In this document: in pieces, positions 58,622 through 64,000 of the stretch
Position numbering within the stretch: the stretch's first letter is position 1
Layout: every line of letters begins with the position of its first letter
Origin: CAXMQS01 sp964195995
Lineage (GTDB): Bacteria > Actinomycetota > Acidimicrobiia > Spongiisociales > JAOTWH01
Direction: 5' to 3'
DNA length: 64,000 nt
Assembly (NCBI GenBank): GCA_964195995.1
Contig: CAXMQS010000030.1
Coordinates: 1-64,000, forward strand
Notes under the pieces: model-generated
Database searches by the model: none
Told to the model about the DNA's origin: nothing
The model's input: the letters and a program-made list of their open reading frames with translations, nothing else
Program-made: the position numbers and the translations under genes

Positions 58622-59236
58622 ATGACGGAACTGATCACTGCCTTCACCTTCGGGCTCGGGGCGGGTCTTGCGCCCGGCCCTCTACAGGCGATCGTGATCA
58701 CCTCGACCCTGCAGCGCGGCTTCGGGGCCGGGTGGCGGGTGGCGATGGGCCCCCTCATCACCGACGCTCCGATTATCGCTCTCAGCATCGCCGTCCTGTC
58801 GACGTTGCCCGGTGGCGCTCTCGATGGCATGGCGATCGCAGGCGGGGCAGTGCTCATCGCTCTTGGTGTGTGGAGTGTTCGCACAGAGAGGGCGGATGCC
58901 TCGGAGCACGAGACAGCGGCGGGTCGCGCTGATCTCTGGCGCGGGGCGGCTGTCAATCTGTTGAACCCGCACCCGTGGATATTTTGGCTGGGTGCCGGCG
59001 CCCCCCTCGTCCTCAGCGCCTGGCGTCGGTCACCGGCGTTGGCCGTCGGAGTGCTCGTCGTGTTCTACGGGCTGTTGGTTGGTTTGAAGGTGGGGACAGC
59101 CTGGCTCGTTGCTGGCGCTAGGCGCCGGTTGAGCCCCATGTGGCGGACGCGCCTGGTGTGGCTAGGTGGGCTACTGCTGGCGGCGGGGGGAGTGCTCGTT
59201 GCCTGGCAAGGCATAACCGGTCGTTTCAGCGGATAG
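58622..59236 (+). CDS. LysE-family exporter
   Basis: 204 residues with about six membrane helices. 'FTFGLGAGLAPGPLQAIVIT' is the LysE/RhtB N-terminal signature and 'AAVNLLNPHPWIFWLGAGAP' the mid-protein one. Relatives export amino acids or their lactones; which one is unclear here. It lies 25 bases after sucD on the same strand and may share its transcript. Codon use looks like the neighbours. Confidence 0.85.
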   Translation: MTELITAFTFGLGAGLAPGPLQAIVITSTLQRGFGAGWRVAMGPLITDAPIIALSIAVLSTLPGGALDGMAIAGGAVLIALGVWSVRTERADASEHETAAGRADLWRGAAVNLLNPHPWIFWLGAGAPLVLSAWRRSPALAVGVLVVFYGLLVGLKVGTAWLVAGARRRLSPMWRTRLVWLGGLLLAAGGVLVAWQGITGRFSG

Positions 59237-59362
59237 GAGCATGCTGACCAATGACTTTTGCTACGAGCCGTCGCCTCGTCGACGAGATTGCTATCGGTCG
59301 CCGACTCGCGGGTGAATTGCTCAGCACGCTCCTTAGGCGGCCGGAGGGCCGATAGCCGCTCC

Positions 59363-59368
59363 TAGTCT
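59363..59368 (+). promoter_or_regulatory. Candidate leaderless -10 box for folD
   Basis: TAGTCT is followed after exactly 6 bases by GTG 59375 and there is no ribosome-binding site. The rest of the 138-base gap from 59237 shows no riboswitch or gene that I recognise. Confidence 0.5.
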
Positions 59369-59374
59369 CGCTGG

Positions 59375-60220
59375 GTGAGTGCTATCCCCCTCAAAGGCAA
59401 GCCCGTAGCCGCCAAATTGCGCGCTGAGGTGGCAGAACGAGTCGCCGAACTCGGGCGTCCGGTGGGTCTAGCCACCCTGCTCGTCGGTGATGACGAGGCG
59501 TCGCAGGTCTATGTGGGAGGTAAGCACAAGGCAGCGGTAGCGACGGGTCTTGTATCAGTGGATGAGCGGCTGCCTGCCAGCGCCACCCAGGAGGAAGTCT
59601 TGGCGGCCGTGGGGCGGCTCAATGCCGACGACTCCGTAGACGGCATGATCGTGCAGCTCCCGCTTCCCGATGGCCTCGATGGGGAGGCTGCGGTCGAGGC
59701 GATCGACCCGCGCAAGGATGCCGATGGGCTCCATCCGCGCAGCCTCGGCCGGCTCCTGCTGGGCCAACCGGGTCCGGTGCCGGCAACTCCACAGGGCATC
59801 ATGGAGATGCTTTCTTTCTATGACATCGAGACCGCCGGCAGGACCGCCGTTGTTGTTGGGAGGTCGTTCCTCGTCGGCAAACCGATGGCGCTGCTGCTCG
59901 GTGCCAAAGGTGTCGACGCCACGGCCACAGTCGCGCATTCGCGTACACCCGAGTTGGCGGCCCTGTGCCGGACCGCCGACATCCTCGTCGCCGCCATCGG
60001 TCGACCTGAGATGATCACCGCCGAGTTCGTGAAGCCGGGAGCTGCGGTCATCGATGTCGGCATCAACCGCACCGACGATGGCCTCGTCGGCGACGTTGCC
60101 TATGACGAGGTGTCTGCGGCAGCCGGGGCAGTGTCGCCCGTTCCCGGCGGAGTCGGTCCCCTCACCATCGCCTGCTTGCTACGGAACACCGTGATGCTCG
60201 CCGAGATGTCTGCCCGATAA
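59375..60220 (+). CDS. folD: Methylenetetrahydrofolate dehydrogenase/cyclohydrolase
   Basis: 281 residues from GTG 59375. It interconverts methylene-, methenyl- and formyl-THF. 'VGDDEASQVYVGGKHKAAVA' contains the catalytic Lys (in the usual YxxxK spacing), 'IVQLPLPDGLD' and 'DADGLHPRSLGRLL' follow, and the NADP fold has 'VVVGRSFLVGKPMALLL'. 'PVPGGVGPLTIACLLRNTV' closes the active site. It supplies formyl and methylene groups for purines, fMet and thymidylate. Confidence 0.96.
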   Translation: MSAIPLKGKPVAAKLRAEVAERVAELGRPVGLATLLVGDDEASQVYVGGKHKAAVATGLVSVDERLPASATQEEVLAAVGRLNADDSVDGMIVQLPLPDGLDGEAAVEAIDPRKDADGLHPRSLGRLLLGQPGPVPATPQGIMEMLSFYDIETAGRTAVVVGRSFLVGKPMALLLGAKGVDATATVAHSRTPELAALCRTADILVAAIGRPEMITAEFVKPGAAVIDVGINRTDDGLVGDVAYDEVSAAAGAVSPVPGGVGPLTIACLLRNTVMLAEMSAR

Positions 60221-60223
60221 CCT
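60218..60223 (+). promoter_or_regulatory. Candidate -10 box for icd
   Basis: TAACCT overlaps the folD stop codon and lies 29 bases before the icd GTG. It leaves a short leader with GAAAGAG as a weak ribosome-binding site. Confidence 0.3.
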
Positions 60224-60252
60224 CGGGCTCCCAGACCGAAAGAGTTCGAAGC

Positions 60253-61458
60253 GTGGCAACCCCCATCACCAAGGCCGACGACGGCCTCAACGTTCCCAAC
60301 GATCCCATCATCCCCTACATCGAGGGCGACGGCATTGGTCCCGACATCTGGGCCGCGGCACAGCACGTCTTCGACAGCGCAGTGGCCAAGGCCTATGGGG
60401 GAGAGCGTTCGATCGCCTGGGAAGAGGTGCTGGCCGGCCAGAAGGCATTCGACGCCACCGGAGAGTGGCTTCCCGCCGAGACTCTCGCCAGGTTCCGAGA
60501 GCTGCTTGTGGGTATCAAGGGACCGCTGACCACTCCGGTCGGCGGCGGCATCCGTTCACTGAATGTGGCGATTCGCCAAGAGCTCGATCTCTATGTCTGC
60601 CTGCGCCCCGTCCGCTGGTTCAAGGGTGTTCCTTCGCCGGTCAAGCATCCCGAGAAGGTGGACATGGTCGTGTTCCGTGAGAACACCGAGGATGTCTACG
60701 CCGGAAAGGAGCTCGAGGAGGGCTCGCCGGAGGCTGCCAAGCTCATGGCGTTCCTGCACGATGAGTTCGGGTGGGACATCAAGCCAGACAGCGGGCTCGG
60801 CCTCAAGCCGATATCGGAATCGGGCTCTAAGCGCCTGGCGCGGGCCGCCATCAAGTACGCCCTGGACAACGGTCGCCGCTCGCTGACTCTGGTGCACAAG
60901 GGCAACATCATGAAGTTCACCGAAGGTGCCTTCCGCAGCTGGGGTTACGAGCTGGTCAAGGACGAGTTCTCCGACGTCGCCGTTTCCTGGGAGGATTCGG
61001 GAGGCGACGCTGGCGACAAGCTGCTTGTCAAGGACGTCATCGCCGATGCCTTCCTGCAGCAGATCCTCACCCGGGCCGACGAGTACGACGTCATCGCCAC
61101 GATGAACCTCAACGGTGACTACATCTCAGACGCGCTTGCTGCCGAAGTCGGAGGGATCGGCATCGCTCCCGGCGGCAACATCAACTATGAAACCGGACAC
61201 GCCATTTTCGAAGCAACGCACGGCACGGCCCCCAAGTACGCCGGCATGGACAAGGTGAACCCGGGATCGTTGATCCTGAGCGGCGAGCTGATGTTCCGCC
61301 ACCTCGGCTGGACCGAGGCCGCCGACCTGATCATCGACTCCCTGGAGGCGACGATCGCCGATGGCGTCGTCACCTACGATTTCGCCCGCCTCATGGACCA
61401 GGCCACCGAAGTGAAGACCTCCGAGTTCGCGGCGGCGATGGTCAACAACATGGCGTGA
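60253..61458 (+). CDS. icd: Isocitrate dehydrogenase, NADP-type
   Basis: 401 residues from GTG 60253. 'IPYIEGDGIGPDIWAAAQHV' opens the fold. The substrate-binding segment is 'GGGIRSLNVAIRQELDLYVC' with the phosphorylatable-Ser position, and the metal site is 'NLNGDYISDALAAEVGG'. 'ATHGTAPKYAGMDKVNPGS' carries the Lys-Tyr pair that selects NADP. This is the dimeric E. coli-type enzyme, not the monomeric one of many Actinobacteria. A 7-bp hairpin starts at its stop codon. Confidence 0.96.
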   Translation: MATPITKADDGLNVPNDPIIPYIEGDGIGPDIWAAAQHVFDSAVAKAYGGERSIAWEEVLAGQKAFDATGEWLPAETLARFRELLVGIKGPLTTPVGGGIRSLNVAIRQELDLYVCLRPVRWFKGVPSPVKHPEKVDMVVFRENTEDVYAGKELEEGSPEAAKLMAFLHDEFGWDIKPDSGLGLKPISESGSKRLARAAIKYALDNGRRSLTLVHKGNIMKFTEGAFRSWGYELVKDEFSDVAVSWEDSGGDAGDKLLVKDVIADAFLQQILTRADEYDVIATMNLNGDYISDALAAEVGGIGIAPGGNINYETGHAIFEATHGTAPKYAGMDKVNPGSLILSGELMFRHLGWTEAADLIIDSLEATIADGVVTYDFARLMDQATEVKTSEFAAAMVNNMA

Positions 61459-61472
61459 GGCCAAAGGCCTCA
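61456..61472 (+). terminator. Hairpin starting at the icd stop codon
   Basis: TGAGGCC (61456-61462), loop AAA, GGCCTCA (61466-61472). The first three bases are the TGA stop. A second hairpin, GAGCCC-GAGTA-GGGCTC (61491-61507), follows. Neither has a U-tract, so a terminator role is only probable. Confidence 0.5.
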
Positions 61473-61560
61473 CTCATTGAAGGCGAGGTCGAGCCCGAGT
61501 AGGGCTCGAAACGAGCCGCCTCCCGCGGCAGGCGGGTGCCGTCTTGTCTTACCCTCCTGG

Positions 61561-61609
61561 CCCAAAGCCCAAAGCCCAAAGCCCAAAGCCCAAAGCCCAA
61601 AGCCCAAAG
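61561..61609. repeat. Heptanucleotide tandem repeat, seven copies of CCCAAAG
   Basis: Seven perfect copies span 61561-61609. On the minus strand this reads as GGGCTTT units, giving runs of three G every seven bases, which is the pattern for a G-quadruplex. It lies between the convergent icd and lipoprotein genes and 7 bases downstream of the lipoprotein stop. It is not part of any gene I can support. Confidence 0.95.
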
Positions 61610-61616
61610 CTGTTCT

Positions 61617-62711
61617 TTAGCTCCACACGTCGACGTAGGTCAGCACCGCCCCCGGAGGAGGACTGGTGAAAGCGGTGGCTGCGCGGAAGTCCCACAGCTC
61701 CACCCACAGCAGCGAGCCTCCGGGGCGCACCATGCGCCCGCCGATGCGGGGGACTCGGTCATCGGCGATCGCTTCCAGCACGCCGGCCATCCCCCTCGCC
61801 CGTAGCTCAGTGGCGATCTTGTCTGCGAGTTGCTGGGTGGTCGATCCCTCGTCGACCAGCAACAGGTAGACCGGTTCGACCCGAGCACCACCCAGAGAGC
61901 TCACACCTTGTTCGTCGTAGATGGGATCTGCGCTGCGGATGACGCTGGCGCCCGGCGGTCGCCACGGTTTGCCGCGGGCCATCTCGCCGACCGAAACGCC
62001 GGTCCACTTCTCAACCCACCGCACCCGATCGTCGGATAGCTCGTTGGCACGCCCTGTCGCCACGAGTGCAACGGCCTCCGCCATGTCCTCGGAGGGTCCG
62101 GTCGCACCGTAGATCGTTGTGCCGGTGGCGGCGGATGTGCTGAACCACCCTGCGGCACCCCGATCCTGCCACCCGATCACATCCACGAAGTCGGCAACAT
62201 CGAGGCTGGCCCGGTTGGGGTCAAGCGAGTCGACCTCCCCTGCAAGCACCTGATCGACGAGGTCGGGATCAAGCGCATTGAATTGGGCAACGTGGGCCAG
62301 CTCATGGGCCAGCGTGTAGGCAAGATCGAGTCGCGACGTGCCATCGAAGGTCCGATTGATCAGGAAGATGTCCGGACCCCGACTGAAGGCAAGGGTCGCT
62401 GGGTCAAGGGTTTCGGTGTCGGTGGCACGGACAAGATTGCGCACATCAGCCTTCCGCTTGATGGGGTCCGGCACCTGGCCGAGAGCGGCGGAGATCAGAG
62501 ATAGCTCGGCGGGCTTGGCAGATGAGGTCACGCCCAGCAAGGTCTCCCCAGCTACTTCACGCTGCCAGACGACACCCTCGGCCTCGGGAACGCCGAGGCG
62601 GGCTTCAACCCCGGCACCTGTAACTTCTTGCTCGGTCCCACCGAGTGTGCAGGCGCCGAGGGCGCCAACGAACAACAATGGCACTAGCGGGAGGCGGCGC
62701 AACACGACCAT
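61617..62711 (-). CDS. Lipoprotein with zinc-metallopeptidase motif
   Basis: 364 residues. The N-terminus is a lipoprotein signal: 'RRLPLVPLLFVGALGAC' with Cys20 as lipidated residue. A thermolysin-like motif 'LAYTLAHELAHVAQFN' (HExxH) lies near residue 135-140, and 'GPSEDMAEAVALVATG' supplies a possible third ligand Glu, an arrangement of gluzincin-type peptidases. The C-terminal third has no recognisable domain. It probably acts at the outer face of the membrane. The substrate is unknown. Confidence 0.78.
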   Translation of the reverse strand: MVVLRRLPLVPLLFVGALGACTLGGTEQEVTGAGVEARLGVPEAEGVVWQREVAGETLLGVTSSAKPAELSLISAALGQVPDPIKRKADVRNLVRATDTETLDPATLAFSRGPDIFLINRTFDGTSRLDLAYTLAHELAHVAQFNALDPDLVDQVLAGEVDSLDPNRASLDVADFVDVIGWQDRGAAGWFSTSAATGTTIYGATGPSEDMAEAVALVATGRANELSDDRVRWVEKWTGVSVGEMARGKPWRPPGASVIRSADPIYDEQGVSSLGGARVEPVYLLLVDEGSTTQQLADKIATELRARGMAGVLEAIADDRVPRIGGRMVRPGGSLLWVELWDFRAATAFTSPPPGAVLTYVDVWS

Positions 62712-62746
62712 GTTGTACCACCGGTCCCGGCGCTTCCGCTGCCTTG

Positions 62747-62752
62747 TAGCCT
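62747..62752 (+). promoter_or_regulatory. Candidate -10 box for mdh
   Basis: TAGCCT lies 25 bases before ATG 62778 and leaves a leader with AGAGAAAGG as ribosome-binding site, unlike the leaderless genes in the window. Confidence 0.35.
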
Positions 62753-62777
62753 GGCAGCAGAGAGAGAAAGGCTGCTG

Positions 62778-63716
62778 ATGTCAAAGATCACCGTGGTGGG
62801 CGCAGGTAAGTACGGCTCGACGACGGCCAAGTTGATCGCCACCTCCGGCGTCGCCGACGAAGTTGTCATGACCGACATCGTCGAGGGGCTCCCGCAAGGT
62901 CTGGCGTTGGACATGAACCAATCGCGACCGATCGAGGGCTATCGCTCCATCGTTGCAGGCACTAACGACTATGCCGACACCGCAGGCAGCGATGTCGTGA
63001 TCGTCACGGCCGGCCTCCCGCGGAAGCCTGGCATGAGCAGGATGGATCTTCTAGGCGTGAACGCCAAGATCGTTTCCGAGGTGACGACCCAGGTCGCGGC
63101 TGCTTCGCCTGGCGCCGTGATCATCATCGTCACCAATCCGCTGGATCAGATGACGACGCTGGCTGCGGAGGTGTCCGGCTTTCCCAAGGCAAGGGTCATG
63201 GGCCAAGCAGGCATCCTGGATAGCGCTCGGTTCGCACACTTCATAGCAGAGGCGACCGGAGCCGACATCCTCGACGTGACCGCCGTCACGATGGGGAGCC
63301 ACGGAGAGACCATGGTGCCGGTTCCGTCGCAGTGCAAAGTTGGCGAGGCACCACTTACGGAGGTGCTCTCAGCTGCCGACATCGACTCGCTTGTCGAACG
63401 AACCCGCAGCGGGGGAGCGGAGATCGTTGGTTTGCTGAAGACGGGCAGCGCCTACTACGCACCAGCCGCCGCGGCTGCCAAGATGGCCACGGCGGTGATG
63501 ACGGGAGCGGGCGAAACGATGCCGGTGTGTGCCTGGCTGAGCGGTGAGTATGGAATCTCGGATGTCTACCTAGGGGTGCCGGCAACGCTCGACAAGGGAG
63601 GGGTCGGCAAGATCGAGATCCTTGACCTCACAGACCAGGAGGCATCGGAGTTGGCGGCCGCCGCGGAGGCAGTTGCTGCCAAGGTTGCCGAGTTCAACGA
63701 GATGGAGCAGAGCTAG
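62778..63716 (+). CDS. mdh: Malate dehydrogenase (LDH-like type)
   Basis: 312 residues. The NAD fold opens 'KITVVGAGKYGSTTAKLIA' with Asp in 'VVMTDIVEGLPQGLALDM' selecting NAD. Substrate arginines lie in 'TAGLPRKPGMSRMDLLGVN' and 'GQAGILDSARF', and the catalytic His is in 'TMGSHGETMVP'. The Arg in the mobile loop favours malate over lactate. It oxidises malate to oxaloacetate in the TCA cycle. Its stop overlaps that of the convergent membrane-protein gene (CTAG). Confidence 0.95.
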   Translation: MSKITVVGAGKYGSTTAKLIATSGVADEVVMTDIVEGLPQGLALDMNQSRPIEGYRSIVAGTNDYADTAGSDVVIVTAGLPRKPGMSRMDLLGVNAKIVSEVTTQVAAASPGAVIIIVTNPLDQMTTLAAEVSGFPKARVMGQAGILDSARFAHFIAEATGADILDVTAVTMGSHGETMVPVPSQCKVGEAPLTEVLSAADIDSLVERTRSGGAEIVGLLKTGSAYYAPAAAAAKMATAVMTGAGETMPVCAWLSGEYGISDVYLGVPATLDKGGVGKIEILDLTDQEASELAAAAEAVAAKVAEFNEMEQS

Positions 63717-64000
63717 CCCCCGGCAGGGGGAAGACCGGCCTCCAACAGGCGATTGGCCGCTGCGATCTCGGCGGCACTCTCTCGCGCCGCTTCCTGCTGC
63801 CTATGTGCTCGGGCGATCACCTGTAGCCGGTCTCGTTTGCGGGCCCACAGTCCCGTCGAACCGAGGAAGACGAGCAGCATGCCAAAGAAGGCCAGCATGA
63901 CGCCAGAGGTGATCTGCGTGTCGCGGTAGGTGCCGGAAACGCCTATCGCTTCCAGCTGCGACTCGATCAGATGGGTGCGGGCACTGGTGCCGACTGTTGC
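63713..64000 (-). CDS. Membrane protein, C-terminal part (partial)
   Basis: An open frame of 95 codons continues past the window edge, so the start is not visible. It reads through a possible extracytoplasmic stretch ('THLIESQLEAIGVSGTYRDT'), one membrane helix ('GVMLAFFGMLLVFLGSTGLW') and a charged cytosolic helix rich in Ala, Arg and Glu ('AHRQQEAARESAAEIAAANR'). I do not recognise the family. Its stop shares bases with the mdh stop, and the DNA there forms CCCCC-GGCA-GGGGG. Confidence 0.65.
   Translation of the reverse strand, partial: ATVGTSARTHLIESQLEAIGVSGTYRDTQITSGVMLAFFGMLLVFLGSTGLWARKRDRLQVIARAHRQQEAARESAAEIAAANRLLEAGLPPAGG

Noticed and set aside
59237..59374. Riboswitch (tetrahydrofolate or ZTP type) upstream of folD
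   Set aside because: No conserved core of either class could be found, and the -10 box 6 bases before the start leaves no leader.
61561..61609. Heptamer array as a CRISPR or coding repeat
   Set aside because: Units are contiguous without spacers, and the frames through it encode only a short Pro-Lys-Ala-Gln-Ser repeat with no start signal or domain.
1..64000. Prophage, integrase, insertion sequence or defence system
   Set aside because: No transposase, integrase, capsid, restriction, toxin-antitoxin or Cas-like protein is seen, and no tRNA with an attachment-type repeat was found.

Overview
The window looks like chromosomal core sequence of a high-GC actinobacterium, most likely of an Acidimicrobiia-like lineage (inferred from gene order and protein style; no search was run). 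The gene order from tuf through the S10/spc/alpha ribosomal blocks to truA-rplM-rpsI-glmM, glmS-acpS-nnr-alr, tsaE-tsaB-rimI-tsaD and groES-groL follows the actinobacterial pattern. S14 is the short zinc-binding form, GTG and TTG starts are common, and many neighbouring genes overlap by 1 or 4 bases.

Layout. 1-12265: end of tuf, then rpsJ to rplO, secY, adk and map. 12302-15675: a second ribosomal unit (rpmJ, rpsM, rpsK, rpsD, rpoA, rplQ). infA is not between map and rpmJ. 15761-20394: an inserted large secreted protein plus a three-gene ABC exporter on the minus strand. 20459-23971: a YIP1-like membrane protein, truA, rplM, rpsI, glmM. 24034-27830: a second inserted block with a secreted sugar dehydrogenase carrying the same repeat module as the first secreted protein, then dps and a GH1 beta-glucosidase. 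27914-33816: glmS, preceded by what reads as a glmS self-cleaving ribozyme, then acpS, nnr, alr and an S58 peptidase. 33824-36097: malic enzyme (minus). 36263-42661: uracil-DNA glycosylase, the t6A genes tsaE/tsaB/tsaD with rimI, an M50 protease, and groES-groL under a CIRCE operator. 42809-47896: GNAT acetyltransferase, NUDIX hydrolase, aromatic amino acid decarboxylase, O-antigen-ligase-like protein and a HEAT-repeat protein. 47933-53809: trpS-guaA, then a CheA-like hybrid kinase with a REC-GAF regulator. 53863-61458: UvrD/PcrA helicase, a B12-binding mutase subunit directly abutting sucC-sucD, a LysE-type exporter, folD and icd. 61561-64000: a seven-copy GGGCTTT-type repeat, a lipoprotein peptidase, malate dehydrogenase and the end of a membrane protein.

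How the genes work together. Most of the window is translation and cell-wall-precursor housekeeping: ribosomal proteins, Sec translocase, RNA polymerase alpha, tRNA modification, GlmM/GlmS amino-sugar synthesis and alanine racemase. The right end supplies TCA-cycle steps (isocitrate, malate and malic enzymes, succinyl-CoA synthetase) and folate C1 metabolism.

The most noteworthy non-coding signals are: the glmS ribozyme; a recurring TANNNT box 6-8 bases before start codons, consistent with leaderless transcription; hairpins placed at the predicted 5' end of the rpmJ, rplM and glmS transcripts; hairpins built on stop codons; and the G-quadruplex-like heptamer array. Three ribosomal proteins (L3, S3, S11) carry long Ala/Glu-rich tails.
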